64,000 nucleotides of DNA from Istiophorus platypterus (GCA_016859345.1 CM029115.1:12034501-12098500); one strand, 5' to 3'. Counted from the stretch's first letter, positions 48,897 to 61,389 are shown. The notes: generated by a model from the letters alone, not told the origin. Numbers and translations: made by a program.

Positions 48897-50419
48897 GTCA
48901 GTTAAGGCTTTTCATAATCACACTCATTCTAGTACTGTGGTGTTTTTAAAGTCAGAATATGTGTGAATTACAATATGTGGAGAATGCATGCACAGATCCT
49001 CATTTAAAGTGGGAGGCTCAAGACAACTTTGATAACATGGATTCTGCTTTTTGTTTTACATGTTGAAGTTAGAAGTAGATAATGAGTGTCTTCCAAGTTG
49101 TTTACTACCTTACACTGCTGTTGTTGTTTGTGTCTGGGTGTCTGTATGTCTGCGTGTCTATCTTTGTGTGTGGTTATGGTGATGTTTGCAAGTGGTCCAC
49201 TAATACTTGAGTAATCTGAGCCAGCATTTGGACATCCCCTTTGAGACTGGGAGCTGTGGACCTCTGGGACTCACACCCAGCCCAATGTGTGCGTGCCACA
49301 TGCCACGTGCCCCCTCTGAAACATTAATGGCCCCAGCAGAGTGTGTGACTGAATGAGTGGGTGATAACGGAGCTGGGCCGGGAGCTAGCTGTGTCCTGCG
49401 TCTGCCCCTGGTGCCCCCTGCATTAAAAAAAACAGGGGAAGACAACACTTTGTTCCTGAACAGTCTGCTTTGACCTAAAGTCCTATGCTCCTGTCATCTT
49501 ATTTACAATCCCTTCATGGTGCTTTTGTTTTAGATTTGTACAGTATAGCTCAGGATGGGTTTCTATCATAATTAATTGTATTGTAACTAGACATCTTTTG
49601 ATCTTATGGTGTTGAGAATGGGGCTTGCTTTTGTACACACTGCAGTATCACTGTGTAAAGGTCAGCATGGTATTCAGAGCCCATGGGAGCTTTTTCACCT
49701 CATGTCATTGGTGAATAAGACGAGTGTTTGTGCCATGGCACAGAACCTGACAATGAACACACCGGTATGTCAGGAGTCAGAACGCCGTCCGTGTGTCTGG
49801 TTTCAGCCTCGGTTATCTGACAGATAGGCATGATGCGGTGACATCACTTGAAAACTTTTAGTGGGGGTTGCTGGTCCTCTCTTAGTGGAGAGGGAGAAAG
49901 AGAGCAAGACAGGCTAGAGATGAGGGATAGTTTGATATTCAGTTTCCCTGGTGCATCCTGGAAGATATGTTTTCAAGTAATCCAATACTATCTATCAATA
50001 TCCATTCAACCCTATCTCCTTTTCCAGGTCTTGAAGTTGTAAAAAGAAAACATGAAGAGCAATGCATGATAGATTTATGCTGGAAATCTATCCATGCATT
50101 ACCCTGATCTACCATGCTCAGAGATCTCCTCCTTTAATGATTTCTTTGTAATGGTCTTTATAGCCTACATTTATTGTCTTTATTATTACATTCAGAACAT
50201 GTTTAACTGAGAGTTCAGAGTTTTCACTCTGATTTTTTGGACCACTCTAGTGTCAGAAGAGAATAGACAAACATGCAGTTAATCAAAAAACTGAGATCAT
50301 TAACTACAAGCTGGGCACGGTTCTGGCAGTATTTCCTCCCAATAAAAAGCTTTGTCAATGCAGATCTCTAATGTACATTGTACACACAGTCTCAGAAGAC
50401 AATAGAAGAAAGTTCGATT

Positions 50420-50446
50420 AAAAAAAAAAAAAAAAAAAAAAAAAAA
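50420..50446. repeat. Long poly(A) tract
   Basis: About 27 A residues with no recognisable retroposon body upstream. It is likely a mononucleotide microsatellite. Confidence 0.85.
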
Positions 50447-51552
50447 CAGTATTGCTCAGAGAAGGAAGCTGGCATAGTCGCTTTTTTAAAAATCTTTTTC
50501 CTATACAGCCAAAGAGCTTGCACACATGGCTTGGAAAAAAAACCAGGTGCAGCTCACTGGAATTAATTCACTTTCCCTGCTTTCGTTTTGATCCAAACAA
50601 TAGAGGTATAGAGGCTGTTCTATTTTGATAACTTGGGCACTCGTATGCCGTCATCTTACTAAAGATACTGGTCTTGAGCATCTCACACAAATACACACAC
50701 TTGCACGTACCCACAAGAAGAGGGAGAGAAAAAAAAACATTACAGAGGAAATTTTTTGTGGTTTATGTTGAGCACATTGTCACTATTTGAGCACTCACAA
50801 ACAGCTTCAAGAACAGTCAGGGAACCCACCCGTTATTTATATCAATAGTTTGTTATTCACTATGAAAGGCAGTTATTTGAGCAACACAAAGACAGAACAA
50901 TGTGTGTTAATATCAGTGATAGAAAAGAGTATGTCTCAGCTATTTTTTTGGATTAAAATAGTCATATGTACTCTATATGTATTTCATTTGTGCAAACGCA
51001 CGAGTAAAAGAGAGAGCATATTCAGGCCCTTTGAAAAGGAAGATTTAACCTGACATATGTTCCATGATGAACCTCTTTATGCTTTGATGTGCAAGCAATA
51101 ACTGATCTTTCTTACCGTTATCTGTCTGAGACAGGGTATTTTCAGTTCCTTAAATGCAAGCCCAGCTTCTTTTTTTTTTTTTTTTCTTTTTTCCTGGTAT
51201 AGTGGATGGACTGTTACAGTCAGGGGTGGCTGAACCCTCAGCAGACGTCACCTTCCTTTAAGGCCATTTTCCTACTCGATTTTAAGAGGGAAAGATGTCA
51301 TGTTAGATTTCGATTTATCCCCTAAGCACAGAGTTATAAGGTCTAGGATGGGTGTTTTGTTCAAGTTAAGTGATTACCACAAGTAAGCTAAAATTGGGTC
51401 ATTTGATATTTGGGTGTTACTTGAAGATTCAGTTTGGTGTATTTGTAAACATAAGTCTCCAATCTCCTCCTGAGAATAAGAATGATTATTTATACACTGT
51501 TCTTCCCTCAACTAATCTTTATTCTCTAATTTCCTTTCCATCTTTTACCCAG

Positions 51553-51756
51553 GTCACATTTACAAAGCGAAAGTTTGGCCTGATGAAGAAAGCATATGAG
51601 CTGAGTGTGCTTTGTGACTGCGAGATTGCCCTGATCATCTTCAATAGCACCAACAAGCTGTTCCAGTATGCTAGCACAGACATGGACAAGGTCCTGCTTA
51701 AGTACACTGAGTACAACGAACCCCATGAGAGCAGGACCAACTCCGATATTGTGGAG
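51553..51756 (+). CDS. mef2c: mef2c coding exon 2: residues 19-86 (MADS box remainder and MEF2 domain)
   Basis: Sixty-eight codons, from Val-Thr-Phe-Thr-Lys-Arg-Lys-Phe-Gly to Asn-Ser-Asp-Ile-Val-Glu, flanked by CCCAG and GTAAGT with phase 0 at both ends. It encodes the rest of the MADS box (helix 1 end, then the CDCEIALIIF beta-sheet dimer core, to about residue 57) and the MEF2 domain (LFQYASTDMDKVLLKYTEY and the following helix). This surface dimerises and docks class IIa HDACs, p300 and other cofactors. Asn49-Ser50-Thr51 and Ser80-Asp-Ile-Val favour MEF2C over the paralogues. Exon length (204 nt) matches vertebrate MEF2 genes. The preceding open frame from 51370 is intronic. The next exon, which in vertebrates is a mutually exclusive alpha1/alpha2 choice starting at residue 87, is not found in the window. 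No frameshift or unusual residue is seen. Confidence 0.98.
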
Positions 51757-51828
51757 GTAAGTTACAAGTAGCACAGAAAGCACATGTGCATGCACCCATG
51801 GATGCATGAAGCAAAAACACGTACACGG

Positions 51829-51835
51829 ACACACA

Positions 51836-51881
<46 letters not shown>
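51829..51881. repeat. (AC)n microsatellite close to the exon donor
   Basis: About 24 AC units starting some 75 bases after the donor at 51756. Long CA repeats this near a donor can influence splicing through hnRNP L; whether this one does is unknown. Confidence 0.95.
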
Positions 51882-54339
51882 CTCATGTAAAAATGCACAA
51901 AATGCACAAGCAGACAGATGGTTACAGGATTTGTGACTCATTCGGCAACCCTTACTTCTCTCTTTTGGTCTTCACACCTAACATAGTAAAAAATAATTGC
52001 TCCAATGGTTTGTCAGTCTTCTCCAAAGGTTCAGTCACAATATCAATCAGTTTCCGAAAAAAGTACTTTAAGACTCGTAGTATGTCTTTAACTTCAAGGA
52101 AACATTATTATTTAAATTGCCTTCTTGTGTTGTTTTGTGATTGATGATATAAAAGAGGTAGCCTATCATTGATCTGGACCTTTCAGCCTGTCCCCTGTGG
52201 TGTATAATCACCAGCCCCTGCCCTTGGTGTCTTGTCACCACTGATGTGCCTCTTAGGGGAAGATGTTGATCTGACTTGGTTTGGACACATGTCGCTAGTG
52301 CGGCTCAAGGCGATTTTAAAAAGTGCTGTCAGGCCAGCCAGTAGGCAGGTAGATAAAGCAGGAAATGACGCTGGCACTCTCCAGGATCCTTAAGCTCTCA
52401 ATGTGAACCTGTTATGCAACATTAGCACTAGAGCTTTGACAGACCCGGGAGGCCACACACAGATATGTATGCATTCAAGCAGAGTTTATCCCTTTATCTT
52501 CTGCACATTCGTTTACACTCACACCATGCTTGCTGGTTAAACTGCAACTGTCCCACAAAGTAATGTTGAATGGACTAAATTTTTCAGATGTATAAAATTG
52601 TCACAAAAAATATATTAAGTATTCTCTCTCTGCAAATCCAGGTTGCGTTATGTTGAAAATGCTAGATGCTGTGCACATTTCATAAAATTTTACTTATATT
52701 TCATGCTTCAGAATTCACAGACTACATCCATGGCCCCACTTTTCACAATTTTAATACAAGTGGAAGAATTATTAGAGATGTAGCCTAGTTTAAAAAATAT
52801 TAATACTTGTAACATGTATAAGTCTTTGCAGCTGAGAGTCAATAGAAAACCTCATCCGTCTCCATAATCACTCCCTTTATCTTATTGTTTATGCATGCCG
52901 AGTTTGTAATTCAGTAGGCACCTGATGGCAACATAATGTTAATCAGTTAGGTCAACTCGGTCAAAATTTATGCAAAACACTATAAGTTTGTCATTATCAA
53001 CTCAGGGTTTAAAAGACTGAACGTGCTAAAGGAAAAGCGGGAACAGATGAGATATAATGAATATATTCTCCTGTCTCACATACATCTATGGAGCTGGCTT
53101 GCCAGTCTAACATAGGATCAAACAGCATGGGACATGTTTTTATCTTCTCATACGGGTGCTGGTGGGCTTGTTGCCGCCCACAGGTGGACAGTCCCGCCGG
53201 GAATACTTCTATTCCAGATGGCAACCTGCCCCTGACTACAAACCATTAGAATTTACATACCGATATCAAATGTCTTCCACTTTGGGAGAAATTTGTTCCC
53301 ACTTTATTTGTCCTTTTGGTTATATAATTAGATCTTCCTTCATATCATGTTTGAAAATTAAAAAGTAGCATTAATAGATTTTATTGCAACATTTTGCAAA
53401 CTCAGCAGTGGTTTGCTGTTGTCAGTAGGGCTGTTGTTACAACACAGTTTCCATTTGGTGCAGTCAAATATGTAGTGTTGTTAATGTAGCTCATACATCA
53501 AGTGGTATGGCACTCAACATAAGGCTAACCTTAATGATGAAAGAAAGGACAATGGACTGGATGCATTATAGTGGACAGTATTTAGAAGCACAAATAAATC
53601 TACTAGACACAACATAAAAACTTATTCTCTTTTGCAATGCAGCATATACTCTAATGCCCTTCCTATAATCCATATTATTACAGCTTTTTACAGTTATTCA
53701 TGTGGTCAAGGCTGTAACTTTCTTAAAAACATGAAACATGAAAAACATAAAACATGAAATCAGTGTTTTCATAGTTTTAACATATCATACATAACATATC
53801 ATACAACTCTAAAATGTTAAATAATCAACAAAGCTATATGCATCTTTGCTGTGTCCCCACTGACTAGTCTCAGGCGTATTAGAAGTTCATACGAAATGCC
53901 ACGGTTACCAAGTATATCAGAAAGGATAAAAAAAAATAATCCTCTATGCATTATATCATTTACATTAACACATTTAGCATCCTCTCATATTCCCAGTGTG
54001 CCTATAATCACTGGTATCCTTATACACCAAGCACTTCAGCCACCCTGCAGCCAGTGTATTAGCCTGCGACAGCTGAACCCATGAAGAGAGTCGTCACACG
54101 TTTCAGCAAGTGCCTGTGACAAGAGCCCCCTGCTTTGAAGCTCTCTCCATAACTGTGTCTCCATTATGGAGCAGAGAATGGCTAACGTGTAAACAGCCGT
54201 GACAGGGGAAGATGCTAAAGAGCCTGGTGAGGGAGAGTGCTGTGGAGCACTACCTGTACTGTGATCCCTGGAGGACCCAGGCTCCGCGTTCTCTGAGCAA
54301 CTCACAGTGGGAGAAATCGATCTGAAGAGGCCTTCAGCC

Positions 54340-54640
54340 TGAGCCGCAGCGTGCTAAAGGGATTGGCCACAGGGCTGACACTAGCACGTTTAGCGTGGAT
54401 GGGAGGAGGGAGCGCGGAGAGGGAGGTGGGGGGGGGGGGGGGGGTAGAGAGAGGGCTGGATCTCCCGCCGGGCCCTGTGTGCTGCTGCTAGGCTACGTCA
54501 CAGGTGCAGGAACGTGGGTGGGATGGCGAATTTGGGGGTAGGCGGGAGCGACGCGGACTTCCTGTTGAGACGGCTGGGCGATGAGGAGGAGATCAAGAAC
54601 ATGATGAAGGGCTGGATTTAGTATCGAAGACAAAATCTAG
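54340..54640. promoter_or_regulatory. Second CpG-rich block, candidate intronic promoter
   Basis: CpG density rises sharply (GCCGCAGCGTG, GAGCGCGGAG, CCCGCCGGG, GGAGCGACGCGG) inside an AT-rich intron. It contains a CRE-like TACGTCAC at about 54494-54501 with an adjacent CAGGTG E-box, and a 17-base G run at 54428-54444. An ATG with strong context lies at 54523. CpG-rich DNA that escapes depletion in a fish intron usually marks an unmethylated promoter or enhancer; transcription is not shown. Confidence 0.4.
54523..54621 (+). CDS. Short ORF (32 codons) with coding-like codon use, product unknown
   Basis: It starts at ATG in GGGATGG context (G at -3, G at +4) and ends at TAG. I do not recognise the product. 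The C-terminal two thirds read FLLRRLGDEEEIKNMMKGW, a plausible charged amphipathic helix. Codon choice there (TTC, CTG, CGG, GGC, GAG, ATC, AAG, AAC) is what well-used vertebrate genes show and differs from the surrounding intron. It could be a micropeptide from an intronic promoter, an alternative first exon of a transcript, a processed fragment of another gene, or chance. No good splice donor was seen inside the frame or just after it. Confidence 0.3.
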   Translation: MANLGVGGSDADFLLRRLGDEEEIKNMMKGWI

Positions 54641-57600
54641 TTGCTCCCACCAAGGAACAATAAGACCTTAAATTTGACATCTAATGTGTGATATATCTAA
54701 TTTCAAATTTGTACAAAGCTCTTGTCTTCAGAAGTACACAGAATTGCATGCGTCTCTCTGTCTCTCTTGCTGCTGTGCCTGAAGGTGTAGTGGGAGGAGA
54801 GGCAGAGGTAGGGGAACGGAGCTCAGAGTGTGGGCGGCTGGCATAGAGGCCTGCTACATTAGCAATAAAGCTCTATGTAATTAGCATGTCTTTGGTTGAT
54901 AATTAGCGTTGTTGAGAGAGTGGCACTGAGAGCGTTGCCTCTCTAGCTACAGCATGTTTACAAGAGGCTGGAGGGCTTTTCTATCTCTCTCCCTCACAAT
55001 TTTTCTGTCTCTCTTTTTTTTTTTATTGAACATACAGTATCTCTTAGATTTTGTTTTTTTCGCATCATGTTTAATATATGTATGGGTCAATTGATGTACG
55101 TATTTAAGAGACAGAAATAGGGGGGGGGGGGTTGAAAGAGAGAAATAAAGAGGGATATATATAGAGGGAGAGGAGTGATAAAGAAGGTCTTGATGATTCA
55201 CTTGAAAACCGTCTCAGCTGGGAATGACACTTCCACAAATATCTGTGAAAGCAAAAGACCAAGAAACCAAAGCTAACCGTCCTCTGAGCATAAGTGGTAA
55301 AACAAAAGAAGCATTGCTAATCAAAACAGCTACATTTTATCATCTTCACATTCACAATGCATGACATGCAGAAACCGTAATTTCGATACAAACCGGGGAA
55401 ACGTTTATTTTTAATTTCGATTTTATTTTATTTATTCATTTTCTGTTTTTAAATGTTTTAAATGTGTCCATTCAATCCCAAGACACACGTATTGCCATAT
55501 ACAGTAGTATCTAAACTCACTGAAATTCTGACAAGAGACTGTAATGAAACATGTATTACACAATTTTATCAACTGTTACATAAACAAGTGGGGAGGTCCT
55601 CTTAATTAATGTTAATCATTCAAAGAAATATCTAAGCTCATCTAGGCTCTGGTAGCTTGATGTAAGCAAACACAGAGGCAGATCATCCATCCCTGGATGT
55701 CCAAGCGGGGTCCAAGTGTGTCGTCCTGGCAGGTCTACAGTACACTCTGAGTCTGGCTCCAGATAAAACAGTCAAACACGCAGATAGATTTCCTATACAT
55801 GCTGTCTGCCAGGCCGGTTTCCTGGACATGTGAACGGAATTAGAAGAGAAATGGGAAGCTGTGCTGGGAAATGACAAGAGAATAGATCCATCTCTCCTTT
55901 TCCCTCTCTTTTTTATTCCTGCTAAAGAATAATCACTTTGAGCTCTTATGGTGAGTATTATGCCAGTGTGGGGGTTGTTAATTGCAATAACACATAAAAG
56001 AGTCCTTTCTTTCCCCTCCCGATGATTGCAGATCAAGCACAAACCTAAGCAGCACTGGCTGGCTCTTGCTGTGATTGAACAGCCCCAAATCCAACAACAC
56101 ATTTGGACTGTGCCAAATCCCTGTTCCACAATGTGTTTGTTTTCCCCTCTGTTGAAACAAAGAACACAGGTTTGTGAAACAACTAAAGGGTTAGTGAGCG
56201 AGCTGTGATACGGAGCTCTATCTCCTCAATGCCTGGATTTACCTAAGTGGAAAGAGGCAAAGATGCTATAATTTTTGTGTGTTTTTACATATACGACGTA
56301 AGCCCCTGCGCTTAAATGCGCACACTCAAAATGGGTTTGGCCTGTGTAAATGTGTGCTGGCTGCACTGCATGGGTGTATGCATGTGTACATGCGTGGTGA
56401 CAATTGGTTTGAACCCTGCAGAGCTGACGGCATTGTGATGACCTCAGCCAGCCAAGCACACCCTGATGCCACTGGCTCAAGTATCACATGGAATGGCACA
56501 TGGCTCTTGGTGCTGAGCTGACCTGCCTACTCACCTACCAACCAGAGGAGAGGCTGTTAGCCAATCCCATTTCCAGCAGATAAACCTAATCTCAAAGTTC
56601 AGATCACCCTGTAATCTTAAACAGCAGCAGCAGGGGCCTGCCGCCCCATCTATCCTCAACTAATTTCTCTCCCTTCTTTTCTCTTTTCTCTCTCTCTGTC
56701 ACTCTCACCTAGAAGGAACTACTGAATGAGAGGGGGGTAGGGGAGGGACAGAGGGATGGATGAGTGTGAGAAGAGAAGGAGGGAGGGAAAGAGGGATGGA
56801 GGGAGGAAGGCTGGTAATTATTTCCAAAGGTCATTCTGTTAATGACTACCCGCTTGGCTAATGAGATTCAGCAAAGCTCCCTCACCATGTTTCACCCTGC
56901 GTATGTTTCACCCGTGTGCCGGGATGTGTGAGAAGCACAGGTGTGATTTCAGCCTAGTGACAGTCCACTTAAATGAAGAAACATAAAGAGAAAGTAAAGC
57001 AGGTACGTCTTGGAGATGGTATGGGAGTAACGGAGCATATCAGCACCAGTTCCCTGCATGCCTAGCACCATGTTGTTTCATTTGGAAAAAAAAATAAACG
57101 GGATTTTCAGCACATTCTAAATACTACCGCGCCTAATTTGGTCGTTTATTTCAAAAATGTCCTTCTTTCCTGAGTCAAACACCTTTTTTCTCTGCTTTCT
57201 CATAATATTCTTGCAAGTCAACAGGACATGTGATCTCCCTCTCTGAAGTGCCAGTGTGCTAATGTTCTGCCTCGCTCTTGTGAAAATATTTTCCAGCATG
57301 TGTGCTATTCTGTATGCTTATTTGGTTTCTAAACAGCATGGAGAACATTAGCCTTGAGGAGTTTTCTGTGTTGATCAGCTCACTGAATGACTTCTTCTCA
57401 TGCCTCTCAAAGACTGTATAATTACTCCGGCTTGAATGCCTTCACTAATTTATCCGCTGTGACTCTTACATGTGCTTGCATCCAAGAGAAATAAAGGAGT
57501 CATATCATATCTCCTGTCCTATAGTTGTCCACAGTAATTTTGTCATTTTGAGGTTTTAGGATAGGGCACATGTGGTGTAACATGGGGTGGAGGACGGGGT

Positions 57601-57969
57601 GGGGTTGCCACGGCAATCACAGTGCCTCAGTGTTTACTAGTGAGGAGAGAGATCGGCAACATGGCTTGTTTTTCCTGGTGAGCTAAGGATTAAGGTCTGA
57701 AGCTGCTTTGAGTGACTAAGTAAATTAACCTTGTGACACTGGCAAGCTAACAGTACAGCAGTTTGTTAAAACAAAGACTCTAATGGCAGTCCACATGCAT
57801 GATACAGAACATCTTCAAAAAACAAGAAAAAGAAGCCAGTTAGGGTTGCGTATATGTTAATTACATGTTGAAGGGCAGGGCAGAGAAATTGTACCATTGT
57901 CGATAACTTTTCACGCACATACACCTTCAGTTTATACTTAGTCTGAACCCAATGACACATAATGATAAA

Positions 57970-58110
57970 GTTTGACTTTTTAATTATGTGTTATTGAGTT
58001 TAGAATGTTGGACAACAATGGCAATCTGATAGATTTACAGTTAAATCTACATTACAATAAAATGTGCAAAAAAGGAAAGGGTCCGAATACTTTCTGGAGC
58101 CACTGTATTT
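57970..58110 (+). mobile_element. 3' end fragment of a Tc1-like DNA transposon
   Basis: The segment ends GTCCGAATACTTTCTGGAGC then CACTGTA at about 58081-58109, the standard terminal inverted repeat text of a fish Tc1-like family. Before it is the usual AT-rich subterminal run (AATAAAATGTGCAAAAAAGG). The matching left end and any transposase are absent, so this is a solo fragment. Confidence 0.7.
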
Positions 58111-58510
58111 GTGTAACATCTTTATGCCGTTCAGTGTCATGGATTTCACCGACAGAGGCGTGCCATTGTCCTCCTCCTTTTCCTGTCCACACCCTGCTCA
58201 GTCCTCTTCACTTTAAGACTTGAAGCGTCAGATAGAAAAGCGTTTGTTTTAAATGCATAGAAAAATGGTGATAAGACAAAAAGCAGAGTTAAAAAGTGAG
58301 ATATAGCTGCCCCCCTCTAAATACATCCACTTTCAGTCACTATATTACCTCGCACTTCAGTTTGAGGGCAACATGTGCCGAACTTGCCACATAAAAACTA
58401 GTTTGTTAGATGGTTAAAATAAACCACCACCCCCAAAACAACCACCCCCATCATGCTCTTTTATTTGATGTACTCTTTTTCTAATAAATGCCTCAAAAAG
58501 TGGTAGTGCT

Positions 58511-58542
58511 CTAAAAATAGTCTGTGGTGAAGCTAAAAATAG
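58511..58542. promoter_or_regulatory. Pair of perfect MEF2-binding consensus sites
   Basis: CTAAAAATAG occurs at 58511-58520 and again at 58533-58542, start to start 22 bp (about two helical turns). Both fit the strict consensus CTA(A/T)4TAG, of which about one is expected per 64 kb by chance. The flanks are repeat-free. MEF2 genes are known to autoregulate through such sites, so this is a candidate autoregulatory enhancer of mef2c itself. Confidence 0.5.
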
Positions 58543-58592
58543 TTGCCTAGCTGGCGGTCCTCGCTGGGAGAGGGTAGAAGAATAGGCTTGGA

Positions 58593-58617
58593 GTCTCTCT
58601 CTCTCTCTCTCTCTCTT
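58593..58617. repeat. (CT)n microsatellite
   Basis: About 12 CT units, 50 bases downstream of the MEF2-site pair. Confidence 0.9.
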
Positions 58618-58865
58618 TCACTCCCCTTCCTTGTGTCTGAAACAGGGTGGGTGGGGGTTGTTTTTGAAACAGAGGAGTGAGTAAGCGAATTGTCAGGGTA
58701 TTCATTCAGCGGCCGTCTCTCTCTCTCCCTCTCACACACTTTCTGAAGATCGACCATGAAGAGTTGCCCTCGGCGACCACATGCATAAAGACCATCAGTC
58801 TGAGTATCTGCCGTGCCTATAAACATTTGATCCCTTGGATAAAGACGGCTGATATTTACTCATTA

Positions 58866-58886
58866 CCCCCCCCCCCACCCACCCGC

Positions 58887-58968
<82 letters not shown>
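58866..58968. repeat. C-rich run and long (CA)n microsatellite
   Basis: A poly(C) stretch at about 58866-58877 leads into 39 uninterrupted CA units at 58891-58968, the longest dinucleotide array in the window. Confidence 0.97.
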
Positions 58969-58970
<2 letters not shown>

Positions 58971-59502
58971 TTACCAAACAGAGGTTTCTTGTCTAGTTAT
59001 TTTCAATTGTTTTTCCCTCTTATTACAGGCAAAATTAATTTCTGGAAGGTTACATTATATGCGACGGTAAAATTAAGTACATTTTAATCAGTAGGTGATA
59101 CACGATATGATACGTGTGACAAACCCTGAGAGGTGTCACCATCATGCCAAGTTAGTCTCCTCACACAGCTGAGAATTGTCTGCTCTGAGTTTTAGGCTGG
59201 CACACTAGAACACATCTGTCTGCGGCACCAGTCTTAGACACGAAGAGCGCAAGTTTATTGAGTTCATATTTTATAGACTGTATGCCGCTTCCCCCCTTTA
59301 AGAGAGGATAAAAACAAGATGACAGATAATGTATATGATCTACAGGGTCGGCATTTTATTCCATATCAAACGCCTGCTACTCAGAAAAGCAGAACCTCAG
59401 ACTAGAAACTAAGTAGCACTTGGATCTCTGTCAGAGGTGTTTTTTAAGGTCAGTATACTGAGGCGGAAGTCTTAGGTACTCACACAACAACAAAAGGAGG
59501 TT

Positions 59503-59512
59503 TTAAAAATAG
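59503..59512. promoter_or_regulatory. MEF2-type site (relaxed consensus)
   Basis: TTAAAAATAG fits YTA(A/T)4TAR. It lies 1 kb from the perfect pair. A further near match, CTATTTTTATAG at about 59705-59716, has one extra base. Individually weak. Confidence 0.25.
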
Positions 59513-59803
59513 ACTGTTTGAAATGTGCCAATATGCGGTCCCTGTGGTGTGGAGCGGTGCAAAAGGCAGGCCACTTCTGAGGAAATGCTGCCAAAAGGCA
59601 ATGCTTTTCCACTACACAGCCCAAAACAATTCACGCCAGCCATTAAGATGAAATGATGCCTTGTTCTTTGAAACTATTTGTGGAAAATTCAGAATAATGA
59701 AGATCTATTTTTATAGATGGCATTCCCTGCCCAGCCTGGAGCTTCCCCCCTGGTCTCACCCCCTCCCCTGCCGTGATTGCTGCTTTGGGCAGGGTCTGGA
59801 AAC

Positions 59804-59826
59804 TCAAGGTCACAGTATAGAGGTCA
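59804..59826 (+). promoter_or_regulatory. ERR/NR5A-type site and second AGGTCA half-site
   Basis: TCAAGGTCA at 59804-59812 is the extended half-site bound by ERR and NR5A receptors. A second AGGTCA lies at 59821-59826, same orientation, eight bases apart. It sits in a GC-balanced, repeat-free segment (59,700-59,900) near the MEF2-type sites. ERR and MEF2 factors act together in muscle; here this is only an inference. Confidence 0.25.
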
Positions 59827-61389
59827 ATCGGCTGGTCATTGTTACTCAAGGCCTCCCTCAGGCTCCCTTTTCCTGCTGTGGCACCACGCGATAAGAGACA
59901 GAGAGACAAAAGACGATAAGTGACGATTGTTGGGGGGACAAAGAAGGAATAGAAGGTGGCTAGTAGGGGACTTAAAGTTTAACCCAGACTAAGAAAACTG
60001 GAGGAATTTAGCTGGGCATACACTGCTACTATCGGATAACTTAAAATATGTAAATGAAAGCTTTATTGATAATATCACAGTGAATTCACATAGTGACATC
60101 TGTGACACACAATTCAACCCTGACAAATTGATTTTTATGTTGAATCAGAAATACATATAGATATATTGCCATTTCGCTCATTTTAATAGAGACGTATTAT
60201 GAGACTTGAGTGTAGACAGGATGAAAGATGGGTAGGTTGAGGGTGCAGACATAAGTACCCTCTTTATCCAGTTTCACTGAGCTGGCATTGTGTCTAATAA
60301 TGTCTATCTGGGTAATTATACAGTGTAGTGACTAGTCTGAATGACCACTTTGTTCCCAGGGCTAGGATGCTGCTGTAGCAAACAGTGTTGGATTCTGACA
60401 TGTGCTTGGTGTGTATCTCCTCCATATGGGAAACACTGCACCATCTGGCATTGTGCTGTGTGCTGGCTAGCTAAGACTGTCTGTCTGTGAGAGGGCTCTC
60501 GTCTGCAGTGGGCTCTTCTTAATGGTGATTTTAGCACATGTACCACCATGATGCCACAGTTTGGAAAACGTGGCGAAACGTTGTTGCGCACCCTTTCTCT
60601 CTATCTCGCTTTCTGTCTCTCTCACTTACTCTAACACTCTTCTCTATTTTTTGCTCTACTTCTCACTCTGATTTTTTTTTTTTTCGTTTTTTTTTTTTTT
60701 TAAGTTTAGTCAATCAAGTAATCCTTAGACAGCCGGTAATTACACAGTTAGCCAGCGTTATTCCTGAACACATGACCACTTTGCCCAGGGATGATGGATC
60801 CCAGGCGCCAGGCTTTGATTCCTGATTATAGTGCAGCAGGGCACCAGGAGTAAGGGGCTTCAAAGCCACCAAATCACTGAAAAGTCATTGATGCAATAGT
60901 TTTTCAAATGTTGCCTCAACCAGTGCATAGGGATGCGCAGATGATGACTGAAAAAAAAAAACAAAACTTACAGAGGCAGCCTGTGATTTGGGGATTACAT
61001 TCCTCACATTGGTAACCTACAAAATCAACCATCTCCCCCCAAATGCTCACTCATACACATACACACACTCAAACACACCATGTAGTCATCATCCATGGGC
61101 ATGCCCCTCGACATGGTCCTGGCATGTTCAAACCACGCTTCATGAAACTGTGGCCTTCTTGCCTTTGGTCTGCCATCTGCTTCTAATAAGCTAAGCCAGC
61201 CTGATCCCTCTGATGTTCCCTCCACTCTGAAAAGCAGAGAGAAAGAAAGAGTGAGCAAGAGAGACAGAGAGTGCGAGGGGGAGAGACAGAAACGAGAGCA
61301 AGTAAGAATGAGCCAGACTGACAGAAAAAGAATATAGAAACAAGGAGAATGAGAGCACATCTCAAACATACTATTACACTATCCATGTC

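Larger units (their letters stand above)
41667..51552 (+). other. mef2c: Intron 2 of mef2c
   Basis: Starts GTAAGT and ends CATCTTTTACCCAG after a pyrimidine-rich tract. The first 100 bases are very G-rich (GGATGGGAGG, GGAGGAGAGG), a common intronic splicing-enhancer texture. The 9.9 kb hold a GC-rich CpG-poor block, a long AC repeat, a SINE remnant and a TA repeat. No coding exon is seen inside. Confidence 0.9.

Noticed and set aside
58677..59087. 136-codon plus-strand frame
   Set aside because: It exists only because the CA repeat lacks stops in that frame.
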